Shown here: one piece after another, positions 34,190-45,984 of the stretch
Numbering within the stretch: position 1 is the first letter of the stretch
Layout: the number at the start of each line of letters is the position of its first letter
Assembly: GCA_963662175.1 (NCBI GenBank)
Contig: OY759215.1
Location: forward strand, 52,035,213-52,099,212
DNA from: Aradus depressus
Lineage: Eukaryota; Arthropoda; Insecta; Hemiptera; Aradidae
Direction of reading: 5' to 3'
DNA length: 64,000 nt
Notes under the pieces: model-generated
Told to the model about the DNA's origin: nothing
The model's input: the letters and a program-made list of their open reading frames with translations, nothing else
Database searches by the model: none
Translations under genes and position numbers: made by a program

Positions 34190-35060
34190 AAATAAAATTA
34201 CTCAAAATATCCCCCTTTTGCCTTGACACAAGCTTTTAGTCTCCGTGGCCAGTCATCAATGGCAGTACGCAGCAGTTCTTGAGGAAAACGCTCAACTGCA
34301 CGGATCAGTGCTTGTTTGAGGCTTTCCAAGTTATGGTGTGCTCTGTGGCAGGCCATCCTCTCCAGTTCTGAATCCATAATTGGCGTAACTATACCCGGTA
34401 GTCGAGTGGGTTCAGATCAGAGCTTCCTGAGGACCAATCCGAGGCGGAGATGAACTCAGGAATGTTCCTCTGCAGTCACTGCTGAGTTGACCTGGCCTTA
34501 TGTGTAGGAGTGGAATCCTGCTGAAAAACCCAGTGACTTCCAGCAAACAGAGTATCATTCAGAGGCTTCACAACAGGTTCCAAAATATCGTCCTGATAAT
34601 TTTTAGCAGATGTTTTACCTCCTTTTTCACAAACATGGAGCTTCGTGGTGCCGTAATAGCTCACTCCCCACCAAACCATCACTGAAGAAGGGTAATGACC
34701 TCTTTTCACTCTTCCAATCACTTCCTGAGCCTCTTTAGAGCTATGCGCGTACACACAATCAATTTGGCGATTAAAGTTTTCTTCAATCGTAAAAATTTTC
34801 TCATCGCTGAACAAAATTTTCCGATGGTGACAATTGGCGTAAAGACAAAGGAGCACTTTTGATTTCTCCACCCTAATTCTTTTTAAGGGAAGCGGTCAGC
34901 CTTTGTCCTGTCATCCTTCGGAATGCACCCATTTTAAGGGCACTTTTTATTGTGCGAGACATCGATCTGACAGAGATTCCCATTTCCCAGACATGATTTA
35001 TTGGTTCCGGATAGAATTTCTCCTGGTTCAAGCAGCCACTGCTCTCACTGCATTATCCGT
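34190..35060 (-). pseudogene. Decayed Tc1/mariner-superfamily transposase
   Basis: Read on the minus strand, an open 131-residue stretch (34476-34871) contains ILFSDEKIF and VFQQDSTPTHKA, the first two catalytic Asp motifs. Downstream in other frames are WPS-SSDLNPLDY-type residues (third acidic position) and a C-terminal DDWPRRLKACVKAKGG-like end before TGA/TAA. Upstream, after a frameshift near 34880, is MSRTIKSALKMGAFRRMTGQ, an HTH-like part. At least two frameshifts make it non-functional. Confidence 0.8.
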
Positions 35061-35134
35061 TCTCACAGTGCGGGGACGGTGAGAATTCCATAGAATCCAA
35101 AACTGAACATTTTATGCCAATTCTTGCAATGATT

Positions 35135-35592
35135 CTTATTCCATAAGCGGTTTTGACTTTAAGTATGAAATTTCATATCGACTAATTCATTGAATTGGCA
35201 GTTATTGGGGTTTTTGTGTTGAGCCCTCCTCAGATCCCCCCCCCCCCCCCTTTCCTTGGGCCGATTCCGCTGAAAATGAATAACGTTGGTCCTTATGGGG
35301 ATTTGAATTTACATGTGATATTTTGTGTCGATATACTCATTCTATCGGCTGTTATTAAAGAGTTTGTGTTAAGTCTCTCTCTATTTTCCCCTTCCCTTAG
35401 GTCGATTTGGCTGTAAATCAATACGTGACGCCATCGGAGGCTTGTGGATAGACATATAGAATTTAGTGTCGATAGATTCATTCTATCGGGAGTTATCGTG
35501 TTCCAGACACACACCACAGAGAGACTTATTTTTCATTTGTTGAAAACTCCACAAATTATTTTATACTGATTACATAACTTCCCCTATACTTA
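35135..35592 (+). mobile_element. HINE-like element, 3' hairpin truncated
   Basis: Three units and CTGATTACATAACTTCCCCT, then truncation after ATACTTATC. A C15 tract lies in the first unit. Confidence 0.68.
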
Positions 35593-36555
35593 TCAACCAA
35601 ACAACCCATGCCCTATTAATATAATAATATGTAAGGTTTCATGGTTTTATAACTGGATATATGTAGCTTGGGGATATGTCACCTCAAATGTTTTGTTAAA
35701 GAACCGTCCACATTTCTCCAAATGCCATCCATTCCCATCGGTTTGACAACACAGAACAGATAAGGGTCAGAGTGTTGGTTGATGTCGGTCTAATGGATAC
35801 TGATGTGAGACAGACTCTTCTCTTCTTTCGAGGTGTCACCACTGCATGACTGACGTCCTCTCCTCCCTTAACTAGATTCCACCTACATCCCTTATCCACA
35901 GATATGTCACCATCATGTTCACGTATCCATGTTTGTCTGTTTCTCCTTCTTTCTGCCTGTCCTCCTCCTCAGCTCGTCTGTCTTCCACTGACACCGTCTC
36001 TCCAACGTCCTATCTGTCACTCCAGACAACTCCATCTTGTGTCAACTTCCCCATGTATAAAACTCTGTCACCACTCTTATTTTACATAATTTCAATATAA
36101 ACCCCCTTCTTTAATATATCTTCTGGTAAATCTCTAACATGATGCACATTTAATAAATCATTTTAGTTTTAAAGATCAATCAGTGGGTTAACGCAGTTTG
36201 CCCTTTTCAAAATACCCAATAAATTATCTAAATTAGTTGCATGAAAATGCTTTGAAAAAAAAAAAAAAAAAACAGATTGGCCTTCCAAAATATATTTATA
36301 TTATTTCTGTTCACATTTCGCCAATATTCACGCATTATCATAACTTTGATAATAAAATAAAAAATGTATAACCATTATGTTTTATATGGTAGTCAATATA
36401 TAATAGTTTTGATAATGCCAGAATAATGACGAAACGTTAACGAACATAATAACATATATTTTGGGGAGATCACAGGTCAATTTGTTGTTTTTTCAAACCA
36501 TCTTCATCAAGTGAACATTATACTGATCTCCCACTAAGGATATTCTTCCTCAACT
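35593..36555. other. No gene recognised
   Basis: Pyrimidine-rich stretch at 35920-36080 reads open in two frames by composition. A18 at 36255. No family motif. Confidence 0.45.
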
Positions 36556-36858
36556 TCAAAGTTAGTTATTGCGATTCATGCCCGGGCTTTAACTACTGGA
36601 TCATATCGCCTACTACCAGAGGGCTCTTTCGTCGCTCTGGTGGACATGAGCCCGGCTCTACAAATTTGCCTACCCAGATTTATTAAACTAAGGGGTCTTT
36701 AACGAGTACCTGATATCATAGAGGCTTGGGACCATCGCTTAATATCCCATCCGAAGGACAGCGTGCTCAAGATTTTTTTGGGGCTTGGCCGAGTTTCGAA
36801 CCCTCGATCTTTAGCACAGTAGGCCAACACGCTACCTCTGACCTAGCGGTTGCCCTTC
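36556..36858 (-). mobile_element. SINE-A copy, near full length
   Basis: Minus strand, from GTTAGTTATTGCGATTCATG (tail side) to the head side AGCGGTTGCCCTTC. The central CTCCCAGATAAAA part is shortened. Confidence 0.82.
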
Positions 36859-36859
36859 A

Positions 36860-37802
36860 TTTAAATTATAAAAATATTGATTGGTTATAATAACAGACCG
36901 GGGAACCTTCGGTCTCACAAAAATGTTAATTTTTTACGAGTAAGTAATTCTTATTTGTCCAGTTTTAAGCCATATCTAAAATCCAATACACTATATTTTT
37001 GTTTTTAAAAAGAAACAAATATCGTTTCTTGGCTTGCTTTTTGGTGGTATCCGTTCACTATTATTTAGATTTATTATTACCTGAAGTTTTTCGTTCTCAT
37101 CAGAAAATGTCTGAATCGGCGATACGAGAACAAACTTGTAAAAAAAAAAAATATATTTGTAAGACCATAAGTGTGTTATAACCACCAGTATTTATTAAAG
37201 TTTCATTTTAATCTGAAAGAAGAATTTTTGTCCTCTTTTCAACTATTGTATGAAGAAGTATTTCAATACAGGCGTTTCTAAAATAGTAACAATAATAATA
37301 ATGAACAATTATTGTGTTGTTAGGTTTCATATATGTTCCAGAAGAAAGAAATCTATTAATTTTCATCTAAATCTGCTAAAGAGGATTGGTTTGGAGCTTT
37401 AGTTCGGAGGAATAATACTATAGTTCTATAGATTAGCTTGCGGAATTATTGCGCTATCATAATTTATGGAACAATGGAAATTTAATTATGAAAAAGAAGG
37501 GAAGACCACCACCTGCAGGAAGGAGATATGTTAAACGTGAAACAAATTACTAAATAAATCTTGTTCGGGGAGGACTAAAATGGTCAATAAAGAAAGAATT
37601 ACAAGAATGAACCCTGCGACAATAAAGACTAACCACTTTTCAGGGAGAGGTGTCTAATAACCGGAAAAAGGTGTTGATCCAGTAAATTTCCCGAAGGGCA
37701 AACAAGAAGAAAGGTGGGCCATAACGGGAAATGGCCAGGGCGCAATAAGGGAGCAATATCCAGGAAACGGAGGGTGGGAGGAGTGTGTTCACCCATCAGA
37801 GG
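36860..37802. other. No gene recognised
   Basis: AT-rich, then a purine-rich part near 37490-37760 (KKKGRPPPAGRRY in one plus frame) that has stops and no identifiable family. Confidence 0.4.
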
Positions 37803-37876
37803 GGTGGGGTTCTGTACCCCATCACTGGAGGGTGGGGTTCGGTACCCCATCACTGGAGGGTGGGGTTCTGTTCCCC
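37803..37876 (+). repeat. 28-bp GC-rich tandem repeat, three copies
   Basis: GGTGGGGTTC recurs at 37803, 37831 and 37859 with near-identical intervening sequence containing CCCCATCACTGG. Confidence 0.9.
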
Positions 37877-38221
37877 AGAGTGCAATACTAGCCTTTATCA
37901 GGAGGAGCTCTCCTTCCATTTATGTACCTTGCAAAGCTGGACGAGGCTCCTTGGTTACACAACACATGGGACCATCCAGGAGTATAACTACCGCTCTGAA
38001 AATATAGCATCACAAGTAAAAAATATAATACCTTTTGATTGTTATAATAACACACTACACGGCCTTTGGTTACCCAAAGAGGTTTATTTCTTAAGAGATT
38101 TTTCAAGTTTGCCCATTCGGGAAATTTCAAAAGGCTTACACAATCCAGAATCCATGATAATAACATTTATTTGCGTTAAACCAGAATATGGTAATTGGAT
38201 GTCATACAATTTTGTAAGGCA

Positions 38222-38614
38222 AAATAGTCTATAAATCACGGCCGGTATTAAATTGCGCCACATAATTCTTGTATTGAACTGCGCTCATTTGAGAATAGGT
38301 ATAAATTGAAAAACATTGAACTCCGCCAAAACACATTTTATTAACATTGCCTACGTCCATATTATATATTACCTTAAAAAGCGACACAATTTGTACAAAT
38401 AACAAGAATGTGTTACGTAACACTACAAAATTGTGGCATAGAAACTACTTACTCTTTGTAAATCAAGTTGATGTATCCAAAGAAATACATTTTTGAGCCT
38501 CCCGTCCGTCCTTTTAGTGATTTAGTGAAACAGTCCTGGTTCTCCTGATATAGATAAACATATAGTTCATTAAAAAAAAAAAAAAAAATTAATTCTCAAT
38601 ATAAACGATGTGAT
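38222..38614 (+). repeat. Interspersed repeat C, copy 2
   Basis: Longer copy of the 23366 repeat, with added GCGCCA/GAACTGCGC motifs near its start that recur inverted at 39195-39310. Confidence 0.72.
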
Positions 38615-38618
38615 ATGG

Positions 38619-38997
38619 GGAGTTTAGAGTCAGAGCGGACCAACCCACAATTTTTCGGGAAATGAGTTATTACCATCCTGATGTTGGCATAGGTTCCCTT
38701 TTTTCAAAACCAGTGTGGATCACTTAGTTTCTTCACTTCAGTGATAGATAGCAGCACTTTAAGTTTATTCCACAAATATTTTGTGCATATATTTTCAAAG
38801 TCACAATGGATCATACGGCCTTCAAAAACTTTATAGAACACAAAAAGGGATCACTCATCCAATACTATTCTAAAATTTCAAATATAAATAAATATTTGGG
38901 GCTCATTTATGGAGATAAACAAAATGTACTCAATTTTCAATTACAATTTTCTTCCTGTTCAGTTTCAACCAGTTGGTCCGCTCTGGCTCCAAACTCC
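38619..38997. mobile_element. MITE with inverted ends of about 26 bp
   Basis: The left end GGAGTTTAGAGTCAGAGCGG, then ACCAAC, pairs with the complement of the right end, which reads GGAGTTTGGAGCCAGAGCGG, then ACCAAC. About 380 bp, no coding. It is flanked by repeat C on the left and related inverted motifs on the right. Confidence 0.65.
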
Positions 38998-39069
38998 TCT
39001 ATGTCAATTATATTTCCATTTGCTTTAGCTCGATATCGCACATTTATATAATATACCACAGGACTTCGA

Positions 39070-39320
39070 CTATCGGACTAATAGAGAATATAAACACAGT
39101 CAGAATGGAAAAAAAAACGAATTTTGCGAATTAAATTCATCCCAATCCCGAACAGATAGCAAATAGAATACAAATACAGTATAAACAACAAATACAGTTG
39201 GCGGAATTCAATATGAGTTAGAAAGGATGTTTGGCGCAGTTCAATAGTTTTAAATATCGTAAACAAAGGTAACTTAAAATAACAGGTATCCCACTGGCGC
39301 AATTCGATTTCGCCCTAAAT
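39070..39320 (-). repeat. Sequence with inverted GCGCAATTCAAT motifs, possible partner of repeat C
   Basis: TTGGCGGAATTCAATATGAG, GGCGCAGTTCAATAG and GGCGCAATTCGATTTCGCC echo, inverted, the motifs at 38250-38340. Together they may bound one element of about 1.1 kb. Confidence 0.4.
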
Positions 39321-39394
39321 TACAACCAACCGATATAAAATCCTAGAATACTACAAACACACTTGAAAATAATATTCAATTTATGTTTAAATTA

Positions 39395-39515
39395 ATAAGT
39401 AATAGAAGATATATGAATATCAATTCATGTAAGTCAACTATTGATTTCTAGTGCGGTCGATTGGTTTTGGAGGAAGAGTGAAAACTTCGTTGAATAATTT
39501 GTACTGGGGAAGTAC
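39395..39515 (-). mobile_element. HINE-like element, left end
   Basis: Ends AATTTGTACTGGGGAAGTAC on the plus strand, i.e. a minus-strand left terminus. Confidence 0.6.
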
Positions 39516-39769
39516 TTTTTTAACAGAGTTTGGTTCTTTTAGAGAGAGGAAACCACTTTATTTCTAAAAAAAACAAAAGACACACATAACGTAATGAAGA
39601 ACAGGGCGTTTTGCAACTTCTGTTTCCTCAGATCTTTTTAGCTAGGAACGCTCTAGCGACGATACTCCAAAACTGAGAAACAATAGTAACCACCCAAGAT
39701 GTCCAGCATGGTTTCCTCCATTGCTTTGGATCTCCTGTAGATTAGATAAAAAATCAGACCAATGAACTA

Positions 39770-40395
39770 GAGAGGGCGCCGGTAGACTGCTTGCCTATTG
39801 AGCTCAAGATCGCGGCTTCGAAACTCTTCGTTTCTTTTATCTGGGAGGCAAAAAAAAACTTAAAACAACCGTCCTACTTGTTAAAGATCCCTCCCTAGGT
39901 GAATAAAGATTTAGGACATCCATAGTAGTGCCGGACTCATGTCCACCAGAGTGACGAAAGAGCGCTATGGTAGTAGGCGAGATGACCTTGTATTTTTTTT
40001 TACTGGTCCTCCGGCATATCACTAGGCCCGATATTGTCGGGGGAAGAAGTACAGATATTATATTTTCGTTTTATCTACAAATAAAAATTTTTGTTGCTAT
40101 AAATGTCTGGGGGCGACAGCATCTGGTCCCTTGCGGGACAGACTGGCGCTCCCAGATCCCCTTGAATTGCGGCTGCCTGTTGGCGCCGAGAGAGCTCAAG
40201 ACCAGTGGAGTGGGGCAGCTTCTAAATCGCGGTCGCCGGGGGGTAGAACTCGGGCCTGGCCCGTTAATCGCCCCCGGCGCCGGGTCAAAAGGTCTTTTTC
40301 TGTTCCCGCCAGGTGACAAACCGGCCGAACGCCGGGTAGTTAGACTCCATCATCGACTCTGGCAGGGTCAATCCCAGGGCATAAGTCATAATACT
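39770..40395 (+). mobile_element. SINE-A copy interrupted by a GC-rich insertion
   Basis: Head GAGGGCGCCGGTAGACTGC runs to ATGACCTTGTA (about 39990). The 3' end resumes near 40369 as AATCCCAGGGCATAAGTCAT. The insert is listed separately. Confidence 0.7.
39991..40368 (-). mobile_element. GC-rich insertion inside a SINE, possibly retroposed
   Basis: About 375 bp, much GC-richer than its surroundings (for example CGCCCCCGGCGCCGGG). It begins with a T9 run next to the SINE break, which would be an A-tail on the minus strand. Overlapping frames are open in several phases, an effect of composition. I do not recognise it. Confidence 0.45.
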
Positions 40396-40524
40396 AACGA
40401 TGAACTAGGAAAGCTCTGATTCCATTCGAAATTAAAAGAGTACCTATATAAGTCGGAATACATTGCTACGATCTGTGTCGATATAATGGGAAGCTAATGA
40501 AATAAATATAAACACAGAATTTGT

Positions 40525-40692
40525 TTAACTTTTAAATTGCCCAATTCCAATTAAGTATAGACATAAAGTGTACCGTTTTCGGCTTACGCCATCACTCAAT
40601 TTTGAACTTGTACTGACCATGACGTAAGCCGAAACCGGTTCACTTTATGTATATATTTTTCTAGAATTAGACAATAAAAAAGTTAAACCAGT
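40525..40692. repeat. Palindromic foldback element
   Basis: Arms of about 70 bp (GTTTAAC ... ACATAAAGTGTACCG, then TTTTCGGCTTACGCCAT) are inverted at ATGACGTAAGCCGAAACCGG through AAGTTAAAC. The loop is about 30 bases. Confidence 0.75.
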
Positions 40693-43220
40693 TCTTTGTT
40701 TTTACTTATCTTACACGAGCCATCCTGAAATGCAAATATAGTTTTACGATTATCGGTTGATCAGGAATTAAAAAATGAATACACAGCTTTCAAGCTATTT
40801 TACGAATATATGACTATTTTATTAAAATAAAATACATTGACATTTTTACAAAACTGCTCATTTAAAAATGAATAAAATTTAATGAACAATTACGTACTTA
40901 CAAGAGTAAAATTTGAGTATTTTGAGCAGAACATTTTTCTTTTGCCTTATACCTACCTTAATTACATAAAAATTATTTTTATTTATTTATTTTAAATATT
41001 TCATTTATACTTTTCTTCACTTCCAACAGCACACATTTTAAGTACAATAATTTACAAAAATGTTAAGTAGAGTGTTATAAACAAAATAATTACATTTCAC
41101 ATCAATGACACTTAGAAATCGTCCTTTTTTTTTTTTTTTTTTTCTTTATTGTTTTTCTATACTTTATTTTTGTTTTTATAATAAATTTACAGTCTATATC
41201 GCAATATATATATATATATATATATTTTTAGATTTATACATATAGTGGTAAACATTTATAAAATATACTATCCACAATTTTATACACAAAAAAGTAATCA
41301 CAAATTTTATTCAATAAATTATCAATTTCATTTAATTAATGTTTTAGGAAATTAATTTATCTCTATTATATGCATATTACATCAGTTTTTAAGATGAAAT
41401 GCCCCAATAACAATTTTTGATAACAAGAAATTAAAGAAAACATAATAAAATGAATTCTTAACTACAATAAAATTATTAATATTAAAAATTATTTAAAAAA
41501 ATTAACTAAAATCATTAAAAAAATACCTTTTTTTTTATAAGTTTTATACATATTTACTCTTATATATACTTAAAAATTAAATAGTTATATTCGTAGAAAG
41601 ATATACACAGAAATAATGTAAATATTCCTAAAAGAAAAGACTTATTTACATAAAAGAAATTATAGAGAAAAAAAAGTTTAAATTTAACCACACTCATCCA
41701 AAAAAAAATAATATATTAAGAAAATATAATCAAACACTCAGAGGGCTTTAATGGTAAATTTGGCATAAAGAATCGGTGGCACTGAAGTTAGACTACGTTA
41801 CAAAGAATCTTATACATAAAGGAGAGGTCTGTTCTCGTTATGGGTCACCATTGGACTTATGAACCCGAAATTTGACGCAACACAAGTGTCGTGCAAGCTT
41901 ACTGAAAGTCAGAGCGGGAAATGTTCACGAATTTTTTTGAAATTAAAATGTGAAAGTGGTTGTAAATTGTTTCTCACTATTCCGATATAGTCTGACCCTA
42001 GTTTTTATTTCCCATAAGTCAGTTCCCTTGAAAATAGTGAAATGTTATAGAATTTATCCTTCAAATTACTTTAATCTGCTTACTTATTACTACTAATTAC
42101 TTTAATGGCATTAGTATGCTTTCATAATAAAATAAGTTGAATATTTTTTACGAATTTACAATAATCATTATTTTTTAACCATCTTTTGTTCAGGAATAGC
42201 TTATGGAAAATCAAAAAAACTGCTTCAACATCCTCTGTTCTTGCATTTAATGAACCCTTTATCTAATTTACTTTTGATTCAACCATGAAATTATAGCGAG
42301 TTGAGAAAAATATACAGTTGTCGGTCTGACCGCCTGTGAGTGCATTAGTTGAGCACTGCTGGAGAAATAATTAATCGTTGAAATAAGTATTTCAAAATTA
42401 AAGATTGATATTATCCTATTTTAACTATTAAAACTTTATTAGCTCTTTTCAAATAGATTTTATATCTCGGCAGAAGCTTCTACTTAAAATAACCGACTAC
42501 CCCAAAATTGTTGAAAATTTCAACTTGTTTCTAGAATCATCTAATTCCAAGGGTACGCGTTAAAAAAAAAAAAAAAAACCCAAAAAAACTCATTTATGTC
42601 ATGGAAGAGAGGGCCTGGTAATACGTTTTGGACTTCCCTTATAGATTTTTGACTCTACTGGGCAACGCTAGGTAACACAGCTAGTTAATAATTTTCCATT
42701 ATTTTCTAAATTTCAAAAAAAAAGGATTTAAGGAAGTGAATGATCTGTACAATGGATGGAAGACGATTATAATCCATTATTGGATTTTATAGAAAATATG
42801 ATGGGATACTCCCCTCCACAATATAAAATATAAACGAATGAATACATTCAATATAAATGAATGAATACATTCTACAATCTTTCCAGAAAAGAAAACTTTT
42901 TTTCCTACGATATTTTGGGTTCGTTGTAAAAAGGGCCATGATATAGACCGGTAAGGTCGGGGGTGTACCTCTGGAATTGTCAACAATATGGAACAAGCAT
43001 CCCAGAGAAGCTTAAGATGCACATAAAGAGTTCAATTTATTTCCAAAACTAATAATGATGAAAAGGTTTAGGGCCTAAACTCAACAACACAACATCTCAA
43101 TACAGGTTAATTTCCATATACATAACGTATTACATAAAATAGTTACAACATAAGCTTACATGGGTTAACTATTATGTTTTATATATGTATATATAATTTT
43201 TTGTCCACCACTTATATTTA
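40693..43220. other. Long AT-rich stretch downstream of the cadherin gene
   Basis: Very AT-rich, with T19 near 41126, an AT repeat near 41204-41224 and A-runs. No coding supported. It could include distal 3' untranslated sequence of the cadherin, but no evidence fixes that. Confidence 0.45.
42650..42692 (-). repeat. Terminal fragment of the CTAGC repeat
   Basis: GGGCAACGCTAGGTAACACA followed by GCTAGTTAAT is a relic of the same terminus. Confidence 0.35.
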
Positions 43221-43380
43221 CAGTGAGGCCAGTGAATGATGTCCCTTGGACTATTGAAAAGTGGGGTTGGGGGGGAGTTGCGATCTTGTCCTTGCTCTTG
43301 CCAACTCCCGCCGCGGCCAGTTATTTTTCTTTGTCCCTCTCATTCCTTCCTAAATGTCCCACATTTTTTTAAGATGTCCC
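43221..43380 (+). mobile_element. Second copy of the Tc1/mariner-like MITE, left part
   Basis: CAGTGAGGCCAGTGAATGAT follows a TA, and the next 130 bp match 43768-43900. The right end is not found. Confidence 0.6.
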
Positions 43381-43767
43381 GACCAAAATATTCTCGTATA
43401 CGTTTTTTTTTTTTTGTTACGAACATGTTTTCAATAAGACTGATTCCTGTCATGTACATATATGACAGGAATGCTATTAATTTAAGATTAGAAATGAAGG
43501 TTAAAGAACCTACGGCAGACTCATTTTGAAGAGATTAAGGAATAGTAAGATTATTTCTCTTCGTTAAAAGGCTTCTAGGTTTCTAAGTTGTGTTGTGGCA
43601 AAGAGAGGCTTTCTTCCTCAACTCCAGTCCCTGACCTGAAGAGCAGTTTTTAAGTTTCAGGGACACTGTATCTTTTTAATCAAAGAAACTGTACCATGAT
43701 CCCTATGGTACAGTTAGTTCAATCATAACCGTCTTATTAAAATTAAACGATTCCCCACATATATTTA

Positions 43768-44123
43768 CAGTAAGGCCAGTGAATCATGTCCCTCTGAGCT
43801 TTAAAAAGTGGGGATAGAGTGAGCTGCGAAGTTGCCGTTGTTCTTGCCAACTCCCGCCCGGCCAGCCATTTTACTTTTTGCCCCCTCAGTCCTTCCATTA
43901 CCCAATTATTGTTTTATTTTTTTTTCTTCAATCAATGAAAACTAGAAAAAAAAGGTAAAACGAGAGCTGTTAGGCGACTGAGGAGTGAGTGCTACAAATG
44001 TGTACTACAAAGTGGGAAGGTGGCAACGTTGTCCTGTTGTCAAGGCAACATAAAGCTCTCTATTGGCCCTTTCCCTCCCCACTAATCTGTAGGCCCGAGG
44101 GACATGATTCACCTGCCTCACTA
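43768..44123. mobile_element. Tc1/mariner-like MITE
   Basis: TA flanks both ends (43766-43767 and 44124-44125). The left end CAGTAAGGCCAGTGAATCAT and the right end (complement) TAGTGAGGCAGGTGAATCAT continue as GTCCCTC. 356 bp, no coding. It lies just beyond the cadherin 3' end and could be in its untranslated region. Confidence 0.7.
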
Positions 44124-44449
44124 TAATTGAAATTATCTAGTTATATTTCAAGTATACATTTTGGCACTTTATATACACACACATATAATCTCCGCATTTC
44201 TACTTACGTTTTACGCAAGTATAATCAGTGATAAAACACATTATTATCAACACTTTCAATGGACGGCAGATTAAAAATAAAATATTCACAAAAATATAAA
44301 AATAACACTTATTCTATTATTGGCAGATAAAATTGGACGGAAAAATAAAAATTTTAAAATTGAGGAGCTACTTCCAAGAAAGTATCCATTCACCGGTCCT
44401 TAGAAATAAACTACTCAACTATCAATCGTTCAGATGTACAAAAACCCTA

Positions 44450-44455
44450 TTTATT
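44450..44455 (-). terminator. Candidate polyadenylation signal of the cadherin gene
   Basis: The first AATAAA on the minus strand downstream of the stop codon, about 205 bases after it, followed by a T-rich stretch. Further AATAAA motifs occur in the AT-rich sequence beyond, so the true 3' end is not fixed. Confidence 0.3.
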
Positions 44456-44658
44456 AAGTCAACTTTTTTATATCTATTTAACAGTTACAATCACAGACCT
44501 ATCTCAAATCACTTCGATTTAAAAAAAATTATAATGTCCACAAATATAGTCTAATTGTGTAATCACTTGGTCGATTGTCGATGGATCATATATCAATATA
44601 AAAATAATATCTGACTTGATGATATACAGTTCGATGGGTAGATATCGTACATATGATA

Positions 44659-44794
44659 TTATAACTCGGTGGTGGTCTCTATCGGCGATCTGTCCATCAG
44701 GTAGTTGAAACCCAGATGTGAGTAGTCTTTTTTCTCCCGAAATGTTACGTTATCGTTGGTCGGACTTGAATTGTGCCCCATCTCATCCTCCGAC
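44659..44794 (-). CDS. Cadherin last coding exon with C-terminal PDZ ligand
   Basis: One nucleotide, 44 codons and TAA (44659-44661). It reads SEDEMGHNSSPTNDNVTFRE and so on, ending SPIETTTEL. T-E-L at the terminus fits the class I PDZ consensus (S/T-x-hydrophobic). Vertebrate cadherin-23 is known to end similarly and bind the PDZ protein harmonin; a PDZ partner here is inference. Confidence 0.92.
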
Positions 44795-45940
44795 CTGGAA
44801 TAAATAAATAAATATATATAAATATTGTTATCTTATGATACTTGTTTAGTTATATTGACTTTAATGGGTACAAAATATAAGCAAAAGAAAAGTTGAGGTG
44901 AGGGCTCCAGTAGCTCAAAAGCGCTTGCCTACTGAGCTCAAGATCGCAAGTTTGAAACCCATAGTGAAAACACCTTGAGCACGCCATCCTTCGCACGGGA
45001 CCTGAACGATGGTCCCAAAGTAGAGTTGGGCTCATTTCCACCAGAGCAACAAAAGAGCACTCTGGTAGTAGGCGATATGACCTCGTAGTTAAAGCCCGGG
45101 GATGATTCACAACTAACTAGAAGTTGGCAAGAATATATTTCAAGAAAATCTAACCAGTAGACGTCTTCATGTTAGTTACACTGAAATATAACATTTGAAG
45201 AAATTTGGATCAGTAGTTGTAGTTGCAGGGAGTGCACAATAATGCAGTTGTATACCTCCAAAGTTCGTGAATAAATAATGCAAGTGCGTAACAGCAAGGT
45301 TGATCTCAAGAGACCTCGAAACATGTAAATTCGTTAGAAAACTAAATTTTAAACTAAAATGAGAAACTAACAATAATAGAGCAAAGTAAGATACATTTAG
45401 AGGACGTTAAGCGATTGTCCTAATTCTAATTTTACGACGATTCCCGGCTGGTTATCGTTAGCTTCAATTGTTTCCTCTAGTTGCTTTGTCCTTAAACCAA
45501 TGTGGCTGTGAAGCATTTCCGATATGATTATTCTTGTAGCTGGCCGATATGCCTCGACATAGTCATACCAAAGAAAAAAAAAGCGATGATCCCGAGCGTG
45601 TACGATGTCAAGTGCTTGTTAAAGACCCCCAGAGTAGGTAGGTCCTAGGTAAATAAACCAGGGTAGGCAAAATTTAGGACACAGTAGAGTCGGGCTCATG
45701 GCAACCAGTGCGACGATAAACCACTCTGGTAGTAGACGACATGACCCTCCAACTATAGCAGGGTTGTGCGTCTACGAGTCAAATGCCACATAATCAAAAG
45801 AAAGGTTTTTTCAAGAACTAATGTTCACATTCGTTAAAAATGGAAATAAATAATGTGAAAAAAAAAAAAAAAAAAAAAAAAAATTGGCAAACATTACTGC
45901 CGTCAATTTTAAAAATATTGTCTATTTCACAATATATATA

Positions 45941-45984
<44 letters not shown>

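Noticed and set aside
37785..38234. 149-residue plus-strand frame
   Set aside because: Begins in a 28-bp tandem repeat and overlaps other open frames. No recognised motif.
39967..40419. 150-residue plus-strand frame and overlapping frames
   Set aside because: Openness comes from GC-rich composition in the SINE insert. Frames overlap on both strands.
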